Positions 1-7,138 of a DNA stretch of 46,090 bases are shown here, in pieces. The stretch is from Streptomyces sp. Ru73 (GTDB lineage: Bacteria > Actinomycetota > Actinomycetes > Streptomycetales > Streptomycetaceae). The stretch is taken from positions 1 to 46,090 of the forward strand of contig NZ_PQSQ01000065.1 of NCBI RefSeq assembly GCF_002920575.1, given 5' to 3'. A program made the translations under genes and the position numbers. Every line of letters begins with the position of its first letter. The first letter of the stretch is position 1. The notes beneath the pieces were generated by a model. It saw only the letters and a list, made by a program, of their open reading frames with translations, did not search any database and was not told the origin of the DNA.

Positions 1-616
1 GGGGCGCGGCTTCGGCGGCCGCGGTCTCGGCAGCGGCGGCGGACTCGGCCTGCGCCTCGTCGTCGGCGCCGACCGTGGCCGGCTCCGGCTCCACGGCGAC
101 GGCCTGCTCGGCCACCGGCGCTGCGGTCTCGTCGGGCTGCGGCGCACCGGCGGGCGCGGACGCCCGGCGGACGGCGCGGCGGCGGGGACGCGCGGGCGCG
201 GCCTCCTCACCGGAAGCGACGGCGGGGGCAGCGGCGGCTGCGGCCTGCGGGGCGCTCTCGGCGGAGGGGGCGAGCGCGGCGGCGTCCTCGGCCGGCGTCC
301 CGGCGGCCTCGGCAGGGGTGGCACCCGGGGTGCCGACCGGGGCCGAACTGCGGCGGACGGCGCGGCGGCGGGGCCGCGCGGGCGCGGCCTCCTCACCGGT
401 CACGACCGTGCCGGCGGCCTCGGCGGGCTCCTGCGGCGCTGCGGCCGGCTGCGCGGTCGTCACCTCGGCCCCCGCGGTCGCGGTGACCGGCGGGCCCGCG
501 GGCCGGGAAGCGGCCCGGCGCCTGCGGCGCGGCGGCAGGGTGTCACTCGGTGTGCTGTTCTCGGAGCGGCTGTTCGCCGGCTCCGCGGATTCCGTGGGCT
601 CAATGGGTTCGAGCAT
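1..616 (-). CDS. rne: Ribonuclease E/G, N-terminal part (runs off the window start)
   Basis: An ATG at 616-614 opens a frame that stays open to base 1, so about 205 N-terminal residues are visible and the catalytic S1/DNase-like part lies outside. What is seen is a disordered Ala/Pro/Glu-rich head with arginine clusters (RRRRR near residue 29; RPRRRAVRR twice, about 62 residues apart). This style is known from actinobacterial RNase E/G, which carries its Arg-rich RNA- and partner-binding segments on the N-terminal side. Position beside DUF2344/TIGR03936 and TIGR03960 genes supports the call, since this neighbourhood recurs in several phyla. RNase E/G cleaves single-stranded RNA in rRNA/tRNA maturation and mRNA decay. 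No catalytic residue is visible, so another Arg/Pro-rich protein cannot be excluded from this fragment alone. Confidence 0.75.
   Translation of the reverse strand, partial: MLEPIEPTESAEPANSRSENSTPSDTLPPRRRRRAASRPAGPPVTATAGAEVTTAQPAAAPQEPAEAAGTVVTGEEAAPARPRRRAVRRSSAPVGTPGATPAEAAGTPAEDAAALAPSAESAPQAAAAAAPAVASGEEAAPARPRRRAVRRASAPAGAPQPDETAAPVAEQAVAVEPEPATVGADDEAQAESAAAAETAAAEAAP
165..398. repeat. Imperfect 48-bp direct repeat inside the RNase E/G head
   Basis: Bases 165-212 and 351-398 are nearly identical with a 186-bp offset, which is 62 codons, so the reading frame is kept. Each copy encodes a GEEAAPARPRRRAVRR block. This suggests in-frame duplication of an Arg-rich binding motif. Confidence 0.75.
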
Positions 617-833
617 GCGGGCGGTTCTCCCGTCACGCTCCCGGGCGCCGCGTCCGGTTCCGGCCGCGGCCCGCGTCCAGCGCGGTGCCGCGGTCCGGGG
701 CGCGGGCGCCACACGGGAGCTTTAGTCTCGCTCGCCGGGCCCTTGTGTCCGGGACCGGCGAAAGTCTCCTGGTCAGTTCGTTCGCCGGACCGGGGTGGCT
801 CCCTGGCTGATCGGCGACGCGACGACGGCGGTC

Positions 834-1637
834 CTACGCTGCGCCGTCCGCCGCTCCACCGCCTGCGGGCGGTGCCTGCGTCGCGGCGGTCAGCCCGGCG
901 GCCGTGGGTGGGGCGGCCGTGGCTGCTGCGTCGCGGTCGGGCGCGAGCGGGTCGGTCACCGCGCCGGTCTCCTCATCGAGCAGCCCCTGCGCCAGCCTGG
1001 TCACCGCTGCGGGGACCGGCGGCGCCAGGTCGGCCGTAGCTCGGAGGCCGGACAGGACGTCGTCGGGTCGTACGGCAGGTGTCAGATGCCGAACAACCAG
1101 CCGCAGTATCGCACAGGCATCAGCGCCCGGCCTATCGGCCTCGCACGCCGTGGCACGGAGATCCGCGACCGCGGCACGTGCGTCGAAGGTGCGCATGCCC
1201 TTCTTCGTCTGCCGCTCGACCGGTACTTCACCGGCCGCGAGGAACGCCTCGACGGCGCGCTCGGCGTCCGCGACGGCCACGCCGTCCAGACGCAGCTCCC
1301 ACACCGACGCCTGCAGCCGGTCGGCGAGGCCCGAGGTGTGCGCCTCGACCGCGTCGGTCACGTCGAGGCCGTCCGGCAGGGACTCGTCCAGCAGCGCGCG
1401 CAGCACCTCGGGGTCCCGCCGCTCGGTGAGCGCGATCTCCAGGTACTCGGCCTCGCTGCCGGTGCCCGTCGGCGCGGCGTTCGCGTACGACACCTTGGGG
1501 TGCGGGGTGAAACCCGCGGAGTACGCCATGGGCACCTCGGCACGGCGCAGCGCCCGCTCGAAAGCGCGCTGGAAGTCACGGTGGCTGGTGAACCGGAGGC
1601 GGCCGCGCTTGGTGTAGCGCAGTCGGATGCGCTGCAC
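834..1637 (-). CDS. TIGR03936 family (DUF2344) radical-SAM-associated protein
   Basis: The 267-residue product starts MQRIRLRYTKRGRLRFTSHRDFQRAFERALRRAEVPMAYS, the hallmark opening of the DUF2344/TIGR03936 family. A Gly/Pro stretch follows (GFTPHPKVSYANA), and the last 40 residues are a low-complexity Ala/Thr/Pro tail. The biochemical role of the family is unknown. In many bacteria it is fused to, or directly follows, a TIGR03960 B12-binding radical SAM protein and precedes RNase G/E. Here the radical SAM partner is at 3163-5088, with two other genes in between, and RNase E/G follows after 217 bp. There is no cysteine cluster, so it is not itself a radical SAM enzyme. A role in substrate (perhaps RNA) recognition is only inference. 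Confidence 0.88.
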   Translation of the reverse strand: MQRIRLRYTKRGRLRFTSHRDFQRAFERALRRAEVPMAYSAGFTPHPKVSYANAAPTGTGSEAEYLEIALTERRDPEVLRALLDESLPDGLDVTDAVEAHTSGLADRLQASVWELRLDGVAVADAERAVEAFLAAGEVPVERQTKKGMRTFDARAAVADLRATACEADRPGADACAILRLVVRHLTPAVRPDDVLSGLRATADLAPPVPAAVTRLAQGLLDEETGAVTDPLAPDRDAAATAAPPTAAGLTAATQAPPAGGGAADGAA

Positions 1638-1765
1638 CGCCGGTGCGGGCGGCGGGCCTTCGGGCTGTCGCTTGCCCAGTGTCGTCAGTCCTTCGTGAGT
1701 GCGGTCGTACTGCTACCTAGAGTACGTGCCTGCCGGGCCGCCGGTTCCCGCCGGGGTGTGCTCCG

Positions 1766-2494
1766 TCACCCGAAGAGCGCGTGCCGGACCTCTCGCGCGG
1801 CGGTGCGCGCGGCGGACAGCGCGGCCCTCACCGGCGGCCAGAGCACCGCCCGGATCGCGTGCCCCACGGGGGTGAGGATCCAGCGGTACGCCCAGCGCAG
1901 CGGCGCGACGACCAGCCACCGCCACAGGGCGGCGAGGCCCCGGCCGATGGCCCGGGAAACATACCCGGCGACCCGCCAGGCCCACGCGAACGCCGCGCCG
2001 ACGGCCCGCAGGACGGGCCGCAGCAGATACTCCCAGAGTGCCACGGCGGGCACGACGAGGAGGTAGTGCGCCAGCCAGGCCAGCGCGCGCCCGATCGGGG
2101 TGAGGATCCAGCGGTACACCCAGCGGACCGGGACGACGAGCAGGTAGTACGCGAGCCGGGCCAGCGCGTGCCCGAGGGGGGTGAGCACCCAGCGGTAGAA
2201 CCACAGCGCGGGGATCACGAGGAGGTACTTGATCAGGAAGACCAGCGGCACCACGATCAGGTAGTTGACCAGCCAGGCGACGGCCCGCCCGACCGGGGCG
2301 AGGAGCCAGCGGTACATCCAGCGCCCGAGGGGCGCGAGGACGTGCCGGCCCAGCCAGCACAGCGCGTCCCAGAGGAGCCGCAGCGGGACGACGACGATCA
2401 GCACCGGGATCTTGATCACCTGGGCGAGGCAGCAGCCCCCGCCCGGCTCCGGTGCCTTGTGCTGCTGTATGTGGGCGTGGTTGCCGTACGCCAT
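1766..2494 (-). CDS. Repeat-built membrane protein of unknown function
   Basis: 242 residues. The N-terminus is His-rich (HAHIQQHK) with a GGGCC motif, followed by an almost wholly hydrophobic body made of one recurring module: YRW-[ILV]-[LT/LA]-P-x-G-[RH]-A then a [YN]YLLVVP segment. Copies of YRWxLxPxG start at residues 61, 100, 127 and 203, with a diverged part around 150-190. Each module has an Arg-Trp pair before a Pro-Gly turn and a 14-17 residue hydrophobic run, which suggests short membrane-embedded or re-entrant helices. The repeats are also visible in the DNA (near 1870, 2100, 2180 and 2295). I do not recognise a named family. It lies 26 bp downstream of the GNAT gene and may be cotranscribed with it. 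A GGGGGA stretch sits about 10 nt before the ATG. Confidence 0.8.
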   Translation of the reverse strand: MAYGNHAHIQQHKAPEPGGGCCLAQVIKIPVLIVVVPLRLLWDALCWLGRHVLAPLGRWMYRWLLAPVGRAVAWLVNYLIVVPLVFLIKYLLVIPALWFYRWVLTPLGHALARLAYYLLVVPVRWVYRWILTPIGRALAWLAHYLLVVPAVALWEYLLRPVLRAVGAAFAWAWRVAGYVSRAIGRGLAALWRWLVVAPLRWAYRWILTPVGHAIRAVLWPPVRAALSAARTAAREVRHALFG

Positions 2495-2520
2495 GCGCGC
2501 TGAGTCCCCCGGTACCGCTG

Positions 2521-3084
2521 CTATGTCCTGTCGCTCATGTGCTCCGCCCGCGTCGGCACCCAGTACCGCAGCTTTCCGCCGCGCTCGTCCTCGAAGATCC
2601 CGCCGCAGGTCTCGATGACCTTACGTGACGCGGTGTTGGTGGTGTCACACGTGACCAGCGCGGACCCGATGCCGAGGCCGGCCGCGAGGGGCAGCGCCGC
2701 CCGCAGCATCGCGGTGGCGTGGCCGCGGCGGCGCGCCGTGGGGCGCACGTAGTAGCCGATGTGGCCGCCGAGCTCCCGCAGGTGGTCGTTGAGCTCGTGG
2801 CGCAGCGCGAGGCGGCCCAGGAAGGTGTCCCCCTCGACGTACCAGAGGGTGGTGCAGGGGACGAGGCCGAGCGGGCGGGCGGTCTCCTCCCGGGTCAGGG
2901 AGCGCAGCCGGCCGGTGTAGCGGGCGAAGGCGGCCGGGTCGTCCCACTCCGCGCCGAACCGCCGTATCTCCCGGCCGACCCCCGTGTCGTCGTCCGGAGC
3001 GCCGTGTCCCTCGGCGCGGAGCTCCGCCATCGCCTCCAGGAAGGACGCCTGGACGCGGGTCGTGGGTGCGATGAGCTGTGGCAT
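2521..3084 (-). CDS. GNAT family N-acetyltransferase
   Basis: 187 residues from the ATG at 3084 (MPQLIAPTTRVQASFLEAMAEL). The frame is open 14 codons further up, but the MPQLIAPT start fits the family better. The fold is recognised from the acceptor half (PARYTGRLRSL, WYVEGDTFLGRLALRHELN) followed by the acetyl-CoA motif A region VRPTARRRGHATAMLRAALPLA and then VTCDTTNTASRKVIETCGG, the usual C-terminal strand-helix pair. It resembles predicted acetyltransferases that act on small amines or amino acids; the substrate is unknown. It lies 78 bp after the radical SAM gene and 26 bp before the repeat membrane protein, all on one strand, so a common transcript is likely. Confidence 0.85.
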   Translation of the reverse strand: MPQLIAPTTRVQASFLEAMAELRAEGHGAPDDDTGVGREIRRFGAEWDDPAAFARYTGRLRSLTREETARPLGLVPCTTLWYVEGDTFLGRLALRHELNDHLRELGGHIGYYVRPTARRRGHATAMLRAALPLAAGLGIGSALVTCDTTNTASRKVIETCGGIFEDERGGKLRYWVPTRAEHMSDRT

Positions 3085-3162
3085 CGCCACAGTGTGCGGG
3101 AACGCGCAGCGGCCCGGCCACCGCATTGCGGCGACCGGGCCGGCGGGGCGCGTGGCCTCAGG

Positions 3163-5088
3163 TCACTTCACGACGGACAGCGGGAGCAGCTTCTTCCCCG
3201 TGGGGCCGATCTGGATCTCGGTGTCCATCTGCGGGCACACGCCGCAGTCGAAGCACGGGGTCCAGCGGCAGTCCTCGACCTCGGTCTCGTCCAGGGCGTC
3301 CTGCCAGTCCTCCCAGAGCCAGTCCTTGTCCAGACCGGAGTCCAGGTGGTCCCAGGGCAGGACCTCCTCGTAGGTGCGCTCGCGGGTGGTGTACCAGGCG
3401 ACGTCCACGCCGTAGGCGGGCAGCGTCTTCTCCGCCGCCCGCATCCAGCGGTCGTAGGAGAAGTGCTCGCGCCAGCCGTCGAAGCGGCCGCCGTCCTCGT
3501 AGACGGCGCGGATCACGGCGCCGACGCGGCGGTCACCGCGGGAGAGCAGGCCCTCGACGATGCCGGGCTTGCCGTCGTGGTAGCGGAAGCCGATCGAACG
3601 GCCGTACTTCTTGTCGCCGCGGATCTTCTCCCGGAGCTTCTCCAGGCGGGCGTCGGTCTCCTCGGCGGAGAGCTGCGGCGCCCACTGGAACGGGGTGTGC
3701 GGCTTGGGCACGAAACCGCCGATGGAGACCGTGCAGCGGATGTCGTTCTGGCCGGAGACCTCGCGGCCCTTGGCGATGACGTTGACCGCCATGTCGCCGA
3801 TCTGCAGCACGTCCTCGTCGGTCTCGGTCGGCAGGCCGCACATGAAGTACAGCTTCACCTGCCGCCAGCCGTTGCCGTAGGCCGTGGCGACCGTACGGAT
3901 CAGGTCCTCCTCCGAGACCATCTTGTTGATGACCTTGCGGATGCGCTCGCTGCCGCCCTCGGGCGCGAACGTCAGACCCGAGCGCCGACCGTTGCGGGTC
4001 AGCTCATTGGCAAGATCGATGTTGAACGCGTCGACACGGGTCGACGGCAGGGACAGACCGATCTTGTCCTCTTCGTACCGGTCGGCGAGGCCCTTCGCGA
4101 TGTCGCCGATCTCGGTGTGGTCCGCGGAGGACAGCGACAGCAGGCCGACCTCCTCGAATCCCGTGGCCTTCAGGCCCTTGTCCACCATGTCGCCGATGCC
4201 GGTGATGCTTCGCTCCCGGACGGGACGCGTGATCATGCCGGCCTGGCAGAAACGGCAGCCGCGGGTGCAGCCACGGAAGATCTCGACCGACATCCGTTCG
4301 TGGACGGTCTCGGCCAGGGGGACGAGCGGCTGCTTCGGGTAGGGCCACTCGTCGAGGTCCATGACGGTGTGCTTGGACACCCGCCACGGGACGCCGGAGC
4401 GGTTCGGCACGACGCGGCCGATCCGGCCGTCGGCGAGGTACTCCACGTCGTAGAACTTGGGGACGTAGACGCTACCGGTCTTCGCGAGGCGGAACAGCAG
4501 CTCGTCGCGGCCGCCGGGGCGGCCCTCGTTCTTCCACGCCCGGATGATCTCGGTGATCTCCAACACGGCCTGCTCGCCGTCGCCGACCACCGCGCAGTCC
4601 AGGAAGTCCGCGATCGGCTCCGGGTTGAACGCGGCGTGGCCGCCCGCGAGGACCAGCGGGTGCTCCTCGGTGCGGTCCTTGGCCTCCATCGGGATGCCGG
4701 CCAGGTCCAGCGCGGTGAGCAGGTTGGTGTAGCCCAGCTCGGTGGAGAAGGAGACGCCCAGGACGTCGAAGGCGTCGACGGGGCGGTGCGCGTCGACGGT
4801 GAACTGCGGCACGCCGTGCTCGCGCATCAGCGCCTCGAGGTCCGGCCAGACGCTGTACGTGCGCTCGGCGAGCACGCCGTCCTGCTCGTTGAGGACCTCG
4901 TACAGAATCTGCACGCCCTGGTTGGGCAGCCCGACCTCGTACGCGTCGGGGTACATGAGCGCCCAGCGGACGTCGCACGACTCCCACGGCTTCACCGTGG
5001 AATTGAGCTCTCCACCGACGTACTGGATGGGCTTCTGCACATGCGGGAGCAGCGCCTCGAGCTGTGGGAAGACCGACTCGGCAGACAT
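3163..5088 (-). CDS. TIGR03960 family B12-binding-domain radical SAM protein
   Basis: 641 residues, full length for the family. Residues 1-220 form the B12-binding-like Rossmann part (ALMYPDAYEVGLPNQGVQILYEVLN, DVLGVSFSTELGYTNLL, LVLAGGHAAFNPEP). The radical SAM core follows with the CxxxCxxC [4Fe-4S] ligands C274, C278 and C281 in RGCTRGCRFCQAG. A second cysteine set near the end (C607, C612, C615, C618, in CRWTPCFDCGVC) could hold an auxiliary Fe-S cluster. The reaction is unknown; the family resembles MiaB/YgiQ-like modifiers by layout only. Its usual partner, TIGR03936, is encoded three genes downstream, followed by RNase E/G, which makes an RNA-linked role an attractive but unproven inference. 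The start is MSAESVFPQLEALL at 5088. Confidence 0.92.
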   Translation of the reverse strand: MSAESVFPQLEALLPHVQKPIQYVGGELNSTVKPWESCDVRWALMYPDAYEVGLPNQGVQILYEVLNEQDGVLAERTYSVWPDLEALMREHGVPQFTVDAHRPVDAFDVLGVSFSTELGYTNLLTALDLAGIPMEAKDRTEEHPLVLAGGHAAFNPEPIADFLDCAVVGDGEQAVLEITEIIRAWKNEGRPGGRDELLFRLAKTGSVYVPKFYDVEYLADGRIGRVVPNRSGVPWRVSKHTVMDLDEWPYPKQPLVPLAETVHERMSVEIFRGCTRGCRFCQAGMITRPVRERSITGIGDMVDKGLKATGFEEVGLLSLSSADHTEIGDIAKGLADRYEEDKIGLSLPSTRVDAFNIDLANELTRNGRRSGLTFAPEGGSERIRKVINKMVSEEDLIRTVATAYGNGWRQVKLYFMCGLPTETDEDVLQIGDMAVNVIAKGREVSGQNDIRCTVSIGGFVPKPHTPFQWAPQLSAEETDARLEKLREKIRGDKKYGRSIGFRYHDGKPGIVEGLLSRGDRRVGAVIRAVYEDGGRFDGWREHFSYDRWMRAAEKTLPAYGVDVAWYTTRERTYEEVLPWDHLDSGLDKDWLWEDWQDALDETEVEDCRWTPCFDCGVCPQMDTEIQIGPTGKKLLPLSVVK

Positions 5089-5162
5089 CTCACGGACCTT
5101 CGTAGCTGGCAGGGGTGACCCTCAAGCCTAACGCGGACGAGAGCCCCCCTTGCACAGCGGCA

Positions 5163-5254
5163 GTGATCATCCCCGCGTCCGCGGGGAGCACAGTGCCCAG
5201 CGCACCTCGCAAGCGTCGCAGTCCGGGCCATCCCCGCGGGGTGCGGGGAATCAC
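5163..5254. CRISPR. Degenerate two-repeat, one-spacer CRISPR remnant (type I-E-like)
   Basis: Repeat 1 is 5163-5191 (29 nt), with core CATCCCCGCGTCCGCGGGGA and end AGCAC. Repeat 2 is 5225-5254 (30 nt), with core CATCCCCGCGGGGTGCGGGG and end AATCAC. Between them lies one unrelated 33 nt spacer (5192-5224), the normal size for type I-E arrays. The CCCCGCG...CGCGGGG palindrome and the AGCAC end match the streptomycete/E. coli-type I-E repeat style. No cas gene is in the window. Alternatives: two simple terminator hairpins downstream of the CYTH-CHAD gene, which ends at 5261. The repeat-like edges and 33 nt spacing favour the CRISPR reading. Confidence 0.6.
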
Positions 5255-5260
5255 ACTGGC

Positions 5261-6916
5261 TCAACGACCAGTGGGAGGGGCAGTCACCGTCGGGCCGGGG
5301 CGCAGGTGCGGGGTGGGGATCGTGGACCACAGGGTGGGGAGGGCGCTTTCCAGGGCGGCGGCGCGGGACTCCTCGCGGGCGTACAGCACGCCGTACGCGA
5401 AGGCGTTCTCGCCCGCGGCGTGCGCCTGGGCGGCCAGCTCGCGCAGCGCCGCGCGGGCCGCCACGCCGTCCTGGTGGCCGCCGAGCAGTTCCTGCAGCTC
5501 CGTCATCCGCGTGGCCAGCTCCTTCGCGGGCCTGCCCAGCTCCGGGCGGGCCGCCTCCGCCGCGTACCGGGTCCGCTTGGCGGCCTTGCGGGCCTCGTGC
5601 ATCGCCAGGTCGCGGGCGGGCCCCGGAGGCGCGGCGAGCGCCGCCTCCACGTGCCCGGCCAGCCGCCGGAAGTCCCGCTCGACCGCCTTGGGCAGCACCC
5701 GGGCCGCGGGGCGGCCGGCGGCGGGCGCGAGAGGCGGGTCGGCGAGCAGCGCGTCGAGGGACTCCAGGAGGGCGAGGTAGCGCGGGCCGTCGAGGACGGC
5801 CAGCAGCTGCTTGCGGGAGCCCTTGCGGCGGGCCCGGGTCCAGGTGCGCAGCCGGGACCGTACGGGCCCCGGACGCAGCTCCTTGGGGAGCGCGGCGAGC
5901 CCTTCCTGGAGGCGCGCGGCGAGCACCTCGGCGTCCCGGCCCACGCCCAGCTCGGCCGCGAGCCACTTCAGCTCCTGGCCCACGGGGTCGGTCGCCGACC
6001 GGTCGAGGACGGTGGCGTACGAGCGCAGGGCGCTGCGCAGGCGGCGGGTGGCCACCCGCATCTGGTGCACGGAGTCCGGCAGGTCGCGGCGGACGGCCGG
6101 GTCCAGCTCGACGAGGGCCCGGACCTGGCGGGCCAGGTAGCGGTGGACGACCTGCACGGCGGTGGGCGGGACGGCCTCCTCGGGCCCGGCCCCCACGGGC
6201 TCCCCGGCGCCGCCCCTGAAGGCCGCCGCCTTCTGCCCGCCCTCAGGGACCGCCCTCCGCCCTCCCTTCGGTACGGCCGTCCGCTCGCCCTCCGGAGCCG
6301 TCTCCCGGAGGGCCCTGGCCGCCTTGGAGGCCGTCGTGGCGGGGCGCAGCCCGGCACCGAGGAGGCGGGTCTCGACGGCGTCCAGGAGGGCGCCGTCCCC
6401 GCCCGGTGTCAGCTCGACCTCGATCTCGGCCCACTCGGCGGCGCGTCCGGGCCCTGCGGGCCGCTCGGCGCGCACCCGGTCGGCGGCGATCTCGGCGAGG
6501 ACCGTGCCGTCGGCGGCGAGCAGCTGCCGCACCTCGCGCCGGGTGCCGATCCGTACGAGGGGGACCAGCTCGGCGTCGCGGGTGCGGGAGCGGAGCAGGC
6601 CGCGCAGGGCGCGCGGGACGGTGCCGGAGAGCGGGGCGCGGATCTCGTCGCGTACGTGGGCGGCGACCGGCAGCTTCAGGTGCCAGCCGGCGTCGTCACC
6701 GCCGGTGCGGCGGCGCAGGGTGATGCCGTCGCGGGCCAGCCGGCGGTCGGCGGTGTCGTAGTAGGTGGCGTCCAGGGTGACCGCGCCGCGCTCCGCGACG
6801 GACGCGATCCGGTCCACGCCGGTGAGGTCGGGCAGCACGCGGGCGAGCTGCCCCGCACCGTCGGCCCCGCCATCGGCCTCGTACTTCCGCTCGATCTCGC
6901 GCACGGTGTCCGCCAT
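5261..6916 (-). CDS. CYTH and CHAD domain-containing protein
   Basis: 551 residues. The CYTH domain (residues 1 to about 200) begins with the ExExK metal/phosphate motif E7-I-E9-R-K11 and continues with an Arg-rich tunnel fold (TLRRRTGGDDAGWHLKLPV, EIEVEL). CYTH proteins bind or hydrolyse triphosphate compounds. After an Ala/Gly/Pro linker a CHAD domain follows (about 250-530): VHRYLARQVRALVELDPAVRRDLPDSVHQMRVATRRLRSALRSY, helical and rich in conserved His/Arg/Lys. CHAD domains bind inorganic polyphosphate. The likely role is a polyphosphate-associated triphosphatase or polyphosphate-binding protein in the cytoplasm. The last codons run to within 7 bp of the CRISPR-like repeat. The gene appears monocistronic, with a strong terminator upstream (6962-7010). 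Confidence 0.9.
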   Translation of the reverse strand: MADTVREIERKYEADGGADGAGQLARVLPDLTGVDRIASVAERGAVTLDATYYDTADRRLARDGITLRRRTGGDDAGWHLKLPVAAHVRDEIRAPLSGTVPRALRGLLRSRTRDAELVPLVRIGTRREVRQLLAADGTVLAEIAADRVRAERPAGPGRAAEWAEIEVELTPGGDGALLDAVETRLLGAGLRPATTASKAARALRETAPEGERTAVPKGGRRAVPEGGQKAAAFRGGAGEPVGAGPEEAVPPTAVQVVHRYLARQVRALVELDPAVRRDLPDSVHQMRVATRRLRSALRSYATVLDRSATDPVGQELKWLAAELGVGRDAEVLAARLQEGLAALPKELRPGPVRSRLRTWTRARRKGSRKQLLAVLDGPRYLALLESLDALLADPPLAPAAGRPAARVLPKAVERDFRRLAGHVEAALAAPPGPARDLAMHEARKAAKRTRYAAEAARPELGRPAKELATRMTELQELLGGHQDGVAARAALRELAAQAHAAGENAFAYGVLYAREESRAAALESALPTLWSTIPTPHLRPGPTVTAPPTGR

Positions 6917-6961
6917 GGGGTGAACGTACTGTCCTGTCCCGCTTCCGGGGAGCCCTCGGAA

Positions 6962-7010
6962 CGTCCGGTGCGCGGCGCCCGGAGGAAACCGGGACGCCGC
7001 GCACCGGACG
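6962..7010 (-). terminator. Strong hairpin terminator downstream of pyc
   Basis: A perfect 16-bp stem (6962-6977 with 6995-7010) continues after a one-base bulge at 6994 as five more pairs (6978-6982 with 6989-6993), closed by the loop AGGAAA. It lies 126 bp after the pyc stop and 46 bp before the CYTH-CHAD start, so it isolates the two same-strand genes. The stem also works on the opposite strand. Confidence 0.8.
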
Positions 7011-7138
7011 CCGCGCTCACAGCACCATGAGGCGCCGTGCCCGCCGGTCAGGAGACACCGCGCTCACAGCGCTGAGAGGCACCGCGCTCACAGCGCTGAG
7101 AGGCACCGCGCGCACCGCGCCAAGAGGCGCCGCGCTCA
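7009..7138. repeat. 24-bp tandem repeat (about five units) at the end of pyc
   Basis: Units start at 7009, 7033 (23 nt), 7056, 7080 and 7104, and a partial one at 7128. The two central units (7056-7079 and 7080-7103) are identical; the outer ones have diverged. Each identical unit contains the 10-bp near palindrome AGCGCTGAGA/CAGCGCTG. The array touches the pyc stop codon at 7136-7138. It may be a slippage-grown minisatellite in the 3' untranslated region. Confidence 0.8.

Noticed and set aside
2719..5118. A 799-codon plus-strand open frame opposite the radical SAM gene
   Set aside because: Antisense shadow of a full-length family member; no recognisable domain.
5288..5317. A possible third CRISPR repeat 33 nt after the second
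   Set aside because: Only GTGCGGGG-like parts match, and the sequence is the coding 3' end of the CYTH-CHAD gene; the palindrome is missing.
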